Positions 1-6,642 are shown, counted from the first letter of the stretch. The stretch is DNA of 7,085 nt from Bacteroidota bacterium (GCA_024277695.1 JAJRUR010000095.1:1-7085); one strand, 5' to 3'. Notes: a model not told the origin generated them from the sequence alone. Program-made: numbers and translations.

Positions 1-344
1 TAACCGGTTACCAAGCCTATAAAATTGCCGGAGTTAGGCTTTAATTCTTTGCGGACTTTTTTTCTAGGATAATAGTTTCTAAAAGATACGCGCATTTGCG
101 GATTTAGCCCGATATAGAATTGATCGTTATCTGATCCATAAACTCCGGTCAGTGTTGCGAGTTCTCCCAAAATATCTATTGATTGATGATCGTTTAATCC
201 TAGCTCTATACCAAATCCCGGATTCAGTACATTCAGCCGAATGTTGGTCTTATTTAAGGTCACTGGAATTCTGCTCCTTTCTTGAGCTGATAATGATGAT
301 AAGAAAAAAAATACAATTAAAAGGATCGATGTAATAATTCGCAT
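1..344 (-). CDS. Exported protein, probable outer-membrane beta-barrel type, N-terminal part only
   Basis: Reading leftward from an ATG at 344-342, the frame stays open for 114 codons to the window edge, so the C-terminus is missing. The N-terminus is a typical Sec signal peptide: a basic residue at position 2, a hydrophobic run rich in Ile, Leu and Phe, then a small-residue end (SLSAQ) with likely cleavage before Gln21. The mature part alternates polar and hydrophobic residues in short stretches (for example FGIELGLN, FYIGLNPQMRVSF, NFIGLVTG) separated by turn-like segments, as in small Bacteroidota beta-barrel proteins. I do not recognise a specific family, and function is unknown. It lies 151 bases downstream of gcvP on the same strand with a candidate promoter of its own, so it is probably a separate transcription unit. 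Coding status is well supported by the signal peptide; the barrel reading is inference. Confidence 0.72.
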   Translation of the reverse strand, partial: MRIITSILLIVFFFLSSLSAQERSRIPVTLNKTNIRLNVLNPGFGIELGLNDHQSIDILGELATLTGVYGSDNDQFYIGLNPQMRVSFRNYYPRKKVRKELKPNSGNFIGLVTG

Positions 345-372
345 AATTTATTAAAATTTTGTAATTACTACG

Positions 373-380
373 TAAAAATA
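373..380 (-). promoter_or_regulatory. Weak candidate -7 box for the exported protein gene
   Basis: On the minus strand this reads TATTTTTA, one mismatch from the Bacteroidota -7 consensus TAnnTTTG. It ends 28 bases before the ATG at 344, close to the spacing seen ahead of metK. There is no convincing TTG-type -33 element, and the region is very AT-rich, so a chance match is quite possible. Confidence 0.25.
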
Positions 381-441
381 GTTGTGGATTGTATGTATTA
401 AAAAATTATTTATTGGTTTAATATAATATTAAGTTAGTTTC

Positions 442-456
442 ATAACAAAATGTTAT
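442..456. repeat. AT-rich inverted repeat (6-3-6) between gcvP and the exported protein gene
   Basis: ATAACA and TGTTAT are perfect complements separated by AAA. On the plus strand a run of seven T (461-467) follows four bases later, which looks terminator-like, but no plus-strand gene ends here and the stem is weak. It could instead be a protein-binding site upstream of the exported protein gene, or chance in AT-rich sequence. Confidence 0.35.
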
Positions 457-471
457 CGTATTTTTTTATTA

Positions 472-495
472 CCGGCAAAGCGCTTTGTTATCCGG
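472..495. repeat. GC-containing inverted repeat just past the gcvP stop
   Basis: A perfect 12-base palindrome, CAAAGCGCTTTG at 476-487, is flanked by CCGG at 472-475 and again at 492-495, so an outer CCGG/CCGG pairing with a TTAT bulge would extend the stem. It begins immediately after the gcvP stop codon (TAG, 498-496). In the gcvP direction it is followed by an A-rich rather than a U-rich stretch, so it is not a canonical Rho-independent terminator. It might still stabilise the 3' end of the metK-gcvP transcript. Confidence 0.45.
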
Positions 496-3321
496 CTAAG
501 TATAGGCACTGATCGGCGGGCAAGTACATACTAGATTTCGATCCCCATAGGCATTATCTACACGCCCGATCGGAGCCCAATATTTGCTCGCTTTGTCCAG
601 CCACTTCGCCGGATATGCAGCTTTCGTCCGGCTATAAGGGAGCGACCATTGGTCAGCAGTAACAACTTCCAAAGTATGTGGTGCATTATGCAGTACATTG
701 TTCTCTTTGGAAAACATACCTTGTGCTATTTCGTCGATTTCTTTTCTAATTATCAACATCGCCTCTATGAACCTATCCAATTCGGCTTTGTCTTCTGATT
801 CCGTTGGCTCTATCATTAAAGTTCCGGCGACAGGAAAGGACAAAGTCGGTGCATGAAATCCAAAATCAATTAATCGTTTTGCGACATCTTCGGCAGAAAC
901 AAAATCCTTAAAAGGCCTTAGGTCCACAATGAGTTCATGTGCAACTCGTCCCTGTGAGCCTGTATAAAGTACAGAATAATCTGCTTCGAGTTTTGACTTG
1001 ATATAATTGGCATTGAGAATAGCCGTTGCAGTGGCGTCTCTCAGTCCTTTTGGTCCCATCAATCTTATGTAGGCATACGAGATCAATAAAACACTGGCAC
1101 TCCCAAAAGGTGCTGCCGAAACTGCACCGGTTTTTCTACCGGTCTTATCTTGGTAGATATGTCCGGGTAAGTAGGGCGCTAGTTTTTTATTGACACAAAT
1201 AGGTCCGACTCCAGGTCCCCCTCCACCATGCGGTATAGCAAAAGTTTTATGCAAATTTAGATGGCACACATCTGCCTGGATGATAGCCGGATTGGTATAG
1301 CCTACTTGTGCGTTCATATTGGCTCCGTCCATATACACAAGTCCCCCAAATTCATGCACCGTCTCACATATCTCTACGATGGCTTCTTCAAAAACTCCAT
1401 GCGTACTCGGATAGGTCACCATAAGTGCCGCAAGCTTATCCTTGTGCAAGATTGCTTTCTCTCTGAGGTCGCTTAGCAAAATATTGCCTTCATCGTCACA
1501 ATCCACTATAACGACTTGCATACCGGCGGATATGGCACTCGCCGGATTGGTCCCGTGGGCAGAAGATGGAATCAATACGATATCTCGAGTAGATTCGCCA
1601 TGATCGCTATGATAATTGGCTATGCAGAGCAGCCCTGCATATTCGCCTTGAGCTCCGGAGTTAGGCATTACCGAGCAAGCTTCAAATCCGGTAATCTGAC
1701 ACAAATAATCTTCCAAATTCTTGATGAGCCTTAAATAACCCTGTACTTGATCCATAGGGACAAAGGGATGAATGCCGGCAAACTCCGGCCAAGACACAGG
1801 CTCCATTTCTACCGCTGCATTGAGTTTCATAGTACAAGACCCCAGCGGAATCATAGAATGTACTAAGGATATATCCTTGTTTTCCAAGCGTTTTAGGTAG
1901 CGCATCATCTTAGTCTCTGTCCTGTAAAGCCTAAAAACCGGATGCGTCAGATAGCTCGATTTGCGCAATAAGTTAGGAGCAATATCCACGGTATCAGCGC
2001 TTGTACTTTCTGCTACACCAAAAATCATACAAATGTCCGCCAGATCTTGCTGTCTAACGGTTTCGTCCAAGGCTATGCGCACAAAATCCTCCCCATAAAA
2101 GAAATTGATTTTCTTTTCTATTGCCTTTCGGCGAATGTCTTCAAGTCCAGAACTGTCGAGCTTTATCTTTATCGTATCAAAATAATTTTGATGTGCCAAT
2201 GCGTATTTTGAGGCTAGAGCTTTTGCTAGGGATTTGGTCTTTAGATGTATATCCGTAGCTATATCGCGAATACCATCTTGACCGTGATATACCGCATACA
2301 TTCCTGCTATAGTAGCCAAAAGGGCTTGCGCAGTACAGATATTGGAAGTGGCTTTGTCACGCCGTATGTGTTGCTCGCGTGTTTGGAGTGCCATCCGGAG
2401 GGCATGATGACCATGTACATCTTGGGATACGCCGATGATACGCCCCGGAATCTTTCGCTTGAGCTTATCATCTGTAGCAAAATAAGCAGCGTGCGGACCC
2501 CCATATCCCATAGGTACACCAAATCGTTGGGTCGTCCCAAAAGCAATATCCGCCCCCCATTCGGCAGGTGGCTTGAGGAGTGCAAGACTCATAAGATCAG
2601 CAGCTACTGCTACATATGCTCCTGCAGCGTGTGCCTTCTTGCTTAGCTCGGAATAGTCTTTGACTGCACCGTCAACATCCGGATATTGGACCAATATACC
2701 CATCGTGTCCCGGTCAAATATTGCTGCATCCATTGAAAGTACACGGATCTCCACTCCAATAGCTTTACCTCTGGTTTTTAGTACATCTATGGTCTGAGGA
2801 AAAACCCCCGAATCGACTAAAAATACTTTTTGGCGATCGTCATTTTTTTTGGACTTGAGATTGTATATCAGTACCATAGCCTCTACTGCAGCTGTCGCTT
2901 CGTCCAGCAGAGATGCATTGGCCAGCTCAAAACCCGTCAGATCGCTCACCACCGTCTGAAAATTGAGTAGTGCTTCCAGACGACCCTGCGATATCTCTGC
3001 TTGATAGGGTGTATATTGGGTGTACCAACCCGGATTTTCAAAAATATTTCTGCGGATTACCGCCGGAGTAATCGTACCGTAGTATCCCTGACCGATATAA
3101 GTACGAAATACTTTGTTTTGGACGGCAAGACTGCGCATGTGCGCCAACATCTCCAACTCGCTCAAGGCTTCCGGTATATCCAATTCTACATTTGTCCTAA
3201 TCGTACTAGGTATCGTTTGTCCGATGAGTTCTTCTATGGAATTGACCTTGACATCGGCCAACATTTGATTTTGTTCTTCTATGGATATACCATTGTGCCG
3301 TTGGTCAAAAGTGTCTGCCAT
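496..3321 (-). CDS. gcvP: Glycine dehydrogenase (decarboxylating), glycine cleavage system P-protein
   Basis: This is the PLP enzyme that decarboxylates glycine and passes the aminomethyl group to the lipoyl arm of GcvH in the cytoplasm. At 941 residues it is a normal-length fused form, in which the N-terminal (about 1-435) and C-terminal (about 450-941) halves are both PLP-transferase-like folds. Visible landmarks include GYYGTITP near 79-86, NPGWYTQYTPYQAEISQGR from 96, GGPHAAY at 274-280, the conserved TREQHIRRDKATSNICT stretch around 314-330, GSCTMKLNA at 494-502, PNSGAQGEYAGL at 553-564 and SSAHGTNPASA at 586-596. The motif HLNLHKTF carries the expected PLP lysine, Lys692, followed by the glycine-rich loop near 699-706. 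The C-terminal YGDRNLVCTC signature is intact. No frameshift or missing catalytic residue is seen. The start is fixed by its position one base after the metK stop; there is no evident ribosome-binding site, so translation is probably coupled to metK. gcvT and gcvH are not in this window. Confidence 0.98.
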   Translation of the reverse strand: MADTFDQRHNGISIEEQNQMLADVKVNSIEELIGQTIPSTIRTNVELDIPEALSELEMLAHMRSLAVQNKVFRTYIGQGYYGTITPAVIRRNIFENPGWYTQYTPYQAEISQGRLEALLNFQTVVSDLTGFELANASLLDEATAAVEAMVLIYNLKSKKNDDRQKVFLVDSGVFPQTIDVLKTRGKAIGVEIRVLSMDAAIFDRDTMGILVQYPDVDGAVKDYSELSKKAHAAGAYVAVAADLMSLALLKPPAEWGADIAFGTTQRFGVPMGYGGPHAAYFATDDKLKRKIPGRIIGVSQDVHGHHALRMALQTREQHIRRDKATSNICTAQALLATIAGMYAVYHGQDGIRDIATDIHLKTKSLAKALASKYALAHQNYFDTIKIKLDSSGLEDIRRKAIEKKINFFYGEDFVRIALDETVRQQDLADICMIFGVAESTSADTVDIAPNLLRKSSYLTHPVFRLYRTETKMMRYLKRLENKDISLVHSMIPLGSCTMKLNAAVEMEPVSWPEFAGIHPFVPMDQVQGYLRLIKNLEDYLCQITGFEACSVMPNSGAQGEYAGLLCIANYHSDHGESTRDIVLIPSSAHGTNPASAISAGMQVVIVDCDDEGNILLSDLREKAILHKDKLAALMVTYPSTHGVFEEAIVEICETVHEFGGLVYMDGANMNAQVGYTNPAIIQADVCHLNLHKTFAIPHGGGGPGVGPICVNKKLAPYLPGHIYQDKTGRKTGAVSAAPFGSASVLLISYAYIRLMGPKGLRDATATAILNANYIKSKLEADYSVLYTGSQGRVAHELIVDLRPFKDFVSAEDVAKRLIDFGFHAPTLSFPVAGTLMIEPTESEDKAELDRFIEAMLIIRKEIDEIAQGMFSKENNVLHNAPHTLEVVTADQWSLPYSRTKAAYPAKWLDKASKYWAPIGRVDNAYGDRNLVCTCPPISAYT

Positions 3322-3322
3322 G

Positions 3323-4582
3323 TCAGTTGATTTTAAATACTTTTTTTAGTTCAGTTACTTTATCTAATTTTTCCCAAGTAAAAGTCTCTACTTTTTTAGA
3401 TATTTCCTTTCCGGAGCCATTGACAAAAGTCACCGTTTTCTTTTCCGGAGTACGTCCCATATGGCCATAAGCTGCAGTATCCGAATAGATAGGATTTCTG
3501 AGTTTGAGTCTCTGCTCAATAAAGTATGGTCTCATATCAAAAACTGACAAGACCTTATTTGCAATTTCTCCATCGCTCAAGTCCACCTTAGCAGTCCCAT
3601 AGGTATTAATAAAAATATTGGTTGGCTCTGCTACACCTATCGCATAGGATACTTGGACCAAGACCTCGTCACAAATCCCTGCTGCTACCAAGTTTTTGGC
3701 TATATGCCTCGTAGCGTAGGCAGCCGATCGGTCAACTTTTGAGGGATCCTTTCCTGAAAAAGCACCTCCACCGTGTGCGCCTTTACCGCCATAAGTATCC
3801 ACAATGATCTTGCGTCCGGTGAGTCCCGTGTCTCCATGAGGCCCGCCTATAACGAACTTGCCTGTAGGATTGATGTGATAGCTTATGTCCTTTGTAAACA
3901 ATTTTTTAATCGATGGCTTCAAACGACGTTTTACTCTAGGGATTACGATACTTATGATGTCTTCCTTGATTTTTTTGAGCATCTTATTATCGTTTTTATC
4001 AAAGGGGTCGTGCTGGGTGGACACTACAATGCTGTCTATACGCAAAGGTTTGTTGTCATCATCGTATTCGATGGTTACCTGTGACTTCGAATCAGGTCTC
4101 AGATAGGTCATTTTTTTTCCTGCCTTCCGGATAGCGGTGAGTTCTTGAAGGATTTTATGGGACAAGTCCAACGCTAGTGGCATATAGTTTTCTGTCTCAT
4201 TGGTAGCATAACCAAACATCATACCTTGGTCTCCGGCTCCTTGATTTTCTTTTTCTTCCTTTTCGACACCTCGATTTATATCTGCTGACTGTTCATGAAT
4301 CGCACTCAATACCCCACATGAATTGAATTCAAACATGTACTCGGACTTCGTGTAGCCGATGCGCTTAATTACATCGCGGGCTATCTGCTGTACATCGAGA
4401 TATGTTTTGGACTTGACTTCACCCGCAAGGATGACTTGACCCGTAGTGACAAGTGTTTCGCAGGCTACTTTGGACTTAGGATCAAAGGCGAGAAAATGAT
4501 CTACGAGTGCATCGGAAATCTGATCAGCTACTTTGTCGGGATGTCCTTCAGAAACAGATTCTGAAGTAAATAGATATGGCAT
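3323..4582 (-). CDS. metK: S-adenosylmethionine synthetase (methionine adenosyltransferase)
   Basis: This cytoplasmic enzyme makes S-adenosylmethionine from methionine and ATP, releasing phosphate and pyrophosphate. The family hallmarks are all present. The N-terminal FTSESVSEGHPDKVADQISD segment (5-24) contains the catalytic His14 and Asp16, the first signature GAGDQGMMFGYA lies at 115-126, the GPHGDTGLTGRK loop at 247-258, and the second signature GGGAFSGKD at 271-279, with Lys278. VDRSAAYATRHIAKN follows at 283-297. The length of 419 residues exceeds the roughly 384 of the E. coli protein. The extra length lies in charged insertions around 160-200 and in a basic C-terminal tail (about 380-419); I believe this longer form is usual in Bacteroidota. 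The start is the ATG directly ahead of the conserved PYLFTSESVSEGHPDK, 26 bases after a perfect TAnnTTTG box. It is the first gene of a two-gene unit with gcvP, separated by one base. Confidence 0.98.
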   Translation of the reverse strand: MPYLFTSESVSEGHPDKVADQISDALVDHFLAFDPKSKVACETLVTTGQVILAGEVKSKTYLDVQQIARDVIKRIGYTKSEYMFEFNSCGVLSAIHEQSADINRGVEKEEKENQGAGDQGMMFGYATNETENYMPLALDLSHKILQELTAIRKAGKKMTYLRPDSKSQVTIEYDDDNKPLRIDSIVVSTQHDPFDKNDNKMLKKIKEDIISIVIPRVKRRLKPSIKKLFTKDISYHINPTGKFVIGGPHGDTGLTGRKIIVDTYGGKGAHGGGAFSGKDPSKVDRSAAYATRHIAKNLVAAGICDEVLVQVSYAIGVAEPTNIFINTYGTAKVDLSDGEIANKVLSVFDMRPYFIEQRLKLRNPIYSDTAAYGHMGRTPEKKTVTFVNGSGKEISKKVETFTWEKLDKVTELKKVFKIN

Positions 4583-4608
4583 AAGATTATCGTTTTTTTA
4601 ATTCTCGC

Positions 4609-4616
4609 CAAAAGTA
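4609..4616 (-). promoter_or_regulatory. Candidate -7 promoter box for metK-gcvP
   Basis: The minus strand reads TACTTTTG, an exact match to the Bacteroidota -7 consensus TAnnTTTG, with 26 bases between it and the metK ATG. This predicts a leader of only about 20 bases, too short for a SAM or glycine riboswitch. No clear TTG -33 element is present at the usual distance, which lowers confidence. Confidence 0.55.
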
Positions 4617-4646
4617 CATGCTCTATATAACATATTGGAGAGTATC

Positions 4647-4661
4647 CATAAAAAATTTATG
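4647..4661. repeat. AT-rich inverted repeat (6-3-6) upstream of metK
   Basis: CATAAA and TTTATG are perfect complements separated by AAA. The repeat sits between the START-domain gene and metK, about 30 bases upstream of the predicted metK -7 box. It has the same arm and spacer lengths as the repeat at 442-456 but a different arm sequence. It may be an operator, part of a weak terminator for the START-domain gene, or chance. Confidence 0.3.
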
Positions 4662-4708
4662 AATTTATGTAGCCATAGCAACAATAGCTGTTCACTACCG
4701 GTTTGAGA

Positions 4709-5347
4709 TCACTCGGAGAGCTGTCCGATATAATCTACAAAACCCTTCATCGTCTGTACAGGACCATTGTCGAGGGCAAGATGGATAAGCCACGTCGGAA
4801 TAAGTCCTCCGGGATCTGATTTAAGCAAATATTTCAAATGTACGCGTCCTTCATGAATTTTTGTAAATCTCCATTCTATATCCAGTTGTGGCATGCGTAC
4901 TACAGATTTTAGATCATTCTTATACTTATAGGAGGGTACTACCTGGCTTTTGGACACAAAACTTTCACCTTCCCAATGGTTGATAGATCGAATGACAGCA
5001 TCCCTATCCAAAAAAGGCCAAGGAAAGGCAATGCGTGTGTAGTAGATAACCTCATCTTTTGATGGCCGTTCCAAGATCTTTACTTCTTTGCAGGCATATA
5101 TCCATTCGGTACCTGCCTCCAAGTCGTCCAGCGCCCTTATGACTGCTTCGATGGGATGGTCTATAAAAAGTTCGATTTTTAATTCTTTGATTTCAGAACT
5201 ATGCTCAGCTCTTAGATATACCTTAATGCCATCTTTGTTCTTTTTGAGTGTCCAGTCCGGACTATCCAACATAGCAGCAGATTGGGCTGATACTCCTTGG
5301 ATGACGATAAAAATCCATAAGATGAGCATAGCAAGATTAGACTTCAT
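4709..5347 (-). CDS. Exported START/SRPBCC-domain-like lipid-binding protein
   Basis: A 212-residue protein with a clear Sec signal peptide: Lys2, a hydrophobic core from about 5 to 16, and a GVSAQ end giving probable cleavage after Ala21. The mature part resembles bacterial START domains, which form a helix-grip fold around a hydrophobic ligand such as a lipid or sterol. The supporting features, in order, are the opening W-x-L-K-K-N-K-DGIKVYLR (32-46), a VIRALDDLEAGTEWI helix region (69-83), the characteristic AFPWPFLDRDAV segment (107-118), an IEWRFT strand (157-162), and the closing DPGGLIPTWLIHLALDNGP stretch (178-196) before a C-terminal helix. These domains have no catalytic site to inspect. 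The ligand cannot be told from sequence, and I infer the periplasm or cell surface as location. It is on the same strand as metK, 126 bases upstream of it, but metK appears to have its own promoter. START family membership is fairly secure; biological role is unknown. Confidence 0.88.
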   Translation of the reverse strand: MKSNLAMLILWIFIVIQGVSAQSAAMLDSPDWTLKKNKDGIKVYLRAEHSSEIKELKIELFIDHPIEAVIRALDDLEAGTEWIYACKEVKILERPSKDEVIYYTRIAFPWPFLDRDAVIRSINHWEGESFVSKSQVVPSYKYKNDLKSVVRMPQLDIEWRFTKIHEGRVHLKYLLKSDPGGLIPTWLIHLALDNGPVQTMKGFVDYIGQLSE

Positions 5348-5370
5348 AGATCAGTTTTTATCATATTCAA

Positions 5371-5404
5371 AACCAAAAGGATCTGATTTGGTTGTGCACC
5401 AAAT
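5371..5404. repeat. Overlapping alternative inverted repeats in the divergent intergenic region
   Basis: The segment TTTGGTT at 5387-5393 is a perfect complement of AACCAAA at 5371-5377 (7 bp, 9-base loop). An overlapping ATTTGG at 5386-5391 is also a perfect complement of CCAAAT at 5399-5404 (6 bp, 7-base loop). The two hairpins share the central arm and exclude each other. They lie over the predicted START-gene promoter, so they could be operator half-sites in DNA or, if transcribed, alternative RNA structures. Function is inferred only. Confidence 0.4.
5374..5403 (-). promoter_or_regulatory. Candidate promoter for the START-domain gene
   Basis: The minus strand carries TTTG (5403-5400), then an 18-base spacer, then TCCTTTTG (5381-5374), one mismatch from the -7 consensus TAnnTTTG. 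The box lies 26 bases before the ATG at 5347, exactly the spacing seen at metK. It is the only candidate here with both elements, but it overlaps the inverted repeats of this region, which may themselves be the functional element. Confidence 0.35.
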
Positions 5405-5434
5405 GGTTTATGTCTTAGAACGGACTTTTATTGG

Positions 5435-5551
5435 CTATCGTATATCATACATCGCTCTTGAATTGTACGGAGCCTTTTTGAGGTTTGTGCTTGTAGCCCA
5501 TACTGCAATGCCGCAGAAGCTCATTATTGCAAAATACACTATATCTCTCAT
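5435..5551 (-). CDS. Doubtful 38-residue ORF with a hydrophobic N-terminal half
   Basis: An ATG at 5551 opens a 38-codon frame ending in TAG at 5437-5435. The product would have one hydrophobic stretch (about residues 5-19, VYFAIMSFCGIAVWA) followed by a basic, polar tail, which would fit a tiny single-span membrane protein. A GGAAG sequence touches the start codon directly, too close to be a good ribosome-binding site, and I do not recognise a homologue. The 260-base region around it is otherwise empty, so the ORF may be chance. Confidence 0.2.
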   Translation of the reverse strand: MRDIVYFAIMSFCGIAVWATSTNLKKAPYNSRAMYDIR

Positions 5552-5580
5552 CTTCCGGTATAGTAATTAAAACTATGCAC

Positions 5581-5588
5581 TACCTTTG
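5581..5588 (+). promoter_or_regulatory. Candidate -7 promoter box for the pseudouridine synthase operon
   Basis: TACCTTTG exactly matches the Bacteroidota -7 consensus TAnnTTTG and lies 19 bases before the ATG at 5608, predicting a very short leader of about 14 bases. I see no clear TTG -33 element upstream. Its position supports the ATG at 5608 as the start rather than a more distant upstream one. Confidence 0.55.
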
Positions 5589-5607
5589 TGTCTCTAAAAT
5601 AAGCTGA

Positions 5608-6642
5608 ATGCCCGTACTAGACAATAATATGGAGATCGAAGAACAGCTCGTCCAGGTAGATCCTAAGCAATCTCCTAGACGGATTGACTTATTTTTGATG
5701 GACCGATTGGTCAATGCTACTCGATCCCGTGTCCAGAATAGTATCAAGCAGGGTTTCATCCAAGTTAATGGACAACAGATCAAACCAAATTATAAGGTCA
5801 GGCCCGGAGATTTGATCCTCGTCAAGATTCCTAGACCTGAAGGTTATGGTGTACTCGAGCCGGAAGACATTCCGTTGGATATTCGTTATGAGGATGATCA
5901 ATTGCTGGTAGTCTATAAACCGGCAGGAATGGTCGTACATCCCGGAGTTGGGAATTATTCGGGGACTTTGGTCAATGGCTTACTGTATTACTATAAACAA
6001 TTGGACTGGCCACAACAAGAAAATACATACCGCGATCGTCCCGGGCTGGTACATCGTATAGATAAAAATACCAGTGGACTTTTGGTCGTAGCCAAAACAG
6101 AAGAAGCATTGGTCCATCTATCAAAACAGTTCTTTGATCATAGCGTTCGCAGGATTTATTATGCTATTGTTTGGGGGACCCCGCAAGTTCCTCAAGGCCG
6201 TATAGATGTACCGATCGGAAGACATCCTACTAAGCGCCTCCAGCATGTAGCCTTTCCGGAAGCAGATCAAGGAAAGCGTGCAGTTACCCATTATGAAGTG
6301 GTTGAGGATCTATATTATATAAGCTTGATTAAGTGTCACTTAGAGACTGGACGTACGCATCAGATTCGGGTGCATATGAAGTACTTGGGACATCCCATTT
6401 TTTCTGATGTACGCTATGGAGGAGATAAAATACTCAAAGGGACTGTGTTTAGTAAGTACAAACAATTTGTTCATAATTGTTTCGAAATACTTCCTAGACA
6501 GGCCCTGCACGCCAGTTCGATCGGTTTTGTTCACCCAACTACCGGAGAGTCGATGTATTTCGAAACAGATCTTCCGGAAGATATGTCTCAGGTTCTAGCC
6601 AAATGGCGGCATTATCTAACCCATAGAAAACGACAAGGATGA
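5608..6642 (+). CDS. rluD: RluA/RluD-family RNA pseudouridine synthase
   Basis: The enzyme isomerises uridine to pseudouridine in RNA; RluD-type members act on large-subunit rRNA, but the target sites here cannot be read from sequence. Residues about 24-72 form an S4 RNA-binding domain (RRIDLFLMDRLVNATRSR, then IQVNGQQIKPNYKVRPGD). The catalytic domain follows, with VVYKPAGMVVHPG at 101-113, the active-site motif GLVHRIDKNTSGLLVVAKT at 146-164 carrying the catalytic Asp152, and LETGRTHQIRVHMKYLGHPI at 245-264. The RQALHASSIGFVHP segment is at 297-310. The leucine of the classical HRLD motif is isoleucine, a conservative change. Length, 344 residues, is normal for S4-containing members. The ATG at 5608 was chosen because a TAnnTTTG box stands just before it; Met8 (5629) is a possible alternative. 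Its stop overlaps the next gene's start. Family assignment is secure; RluD rather than RluC-type specificity is likely but not proven. Confidence 0.95.
   Translation: MPVLDNNMEIEEQLVQVDPKQSPRRIDLFLMDRLVNATRSRVQNSIKQGFIQVNGQQIKPNYKVRPGDLILVKIPRPEGYGVLEPEDIPLDIRYEDDQLLVVYKPAGMVVHPGVGNYSGTLVNGLLYYYKQLDWPQQENTYRDRPGLVHRIDKNTSGLLVVAKTEEALVHLSKQFFDHSVRRIYYAIVWGTPQVPQGRIDVPIGRHPTKRLQHVAFPEADQGKRAVTHYEVVEDLYYISLIKCHLETGRTHQIRVHMKYLGHPIFSDVRYGGDKILKGTVFSKYKQFVHNCFEILPRQALHASSIGFVHPTTGESMYFETDLPEDMSQVLAKWRHYLTHRKRQG

Larger units (their letters stand above)
5348..5607. other. Divergent intergenic region
   Basis: This 260-base stretch separates the minus-strand block (START-domain gene, metK, gcvP) from the plus-strand pseudouridine synthase operon. 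It holds candidate promoters for both sides, the overlapping inverted repeats at 5371-5404 and the doubtful ORF at 5435-5551. Between about 5404 and 5435 and between 5552 and 5580 I see nothing distinctive. No tRNA, CRISPR repeat or mobile element end is visible. Confidence 0.8.

Noticed and set aside
461..467. T-run after the 442-456 hairpin as a plus-strand intrinsic terminator
   Set aside because: No plus-strand gene ends upstream of it, and the six-base AT-only stem would be very weak.
2307..2585. A 92-codon open frame on the minus strand in another frame of gcvP
   Set aside because: It lies wholly inside the conserved gcvP reading frame and its product looks like a frame shadow with no family resemblance.
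2245..2646. A 133-codon open frame on the plus strand inside gcvP
   Set aside because: It is antisense to a highly conserved part of gcvP, its translation shows no recognisable domain, and such frames are common opposite long genes.
4583..4708. Possible SAM or glycine riboswitch upstream of metK-gcvP
   Set aside because: Only 126 bases are available, the likely promoter box leaves a leader of about 20 bases, and I see no paired-helix architecture resembling known SAM or glycine aptamers.
5088..5570. A 160-codon open frame on the plus strand opposite the START-domain gene and running into the spacer
   Set aside because: Its first half is antisense to a gene with a clear signal peptide and domain, and the translation has no recognisable features apart from chance hydrophobic runs.
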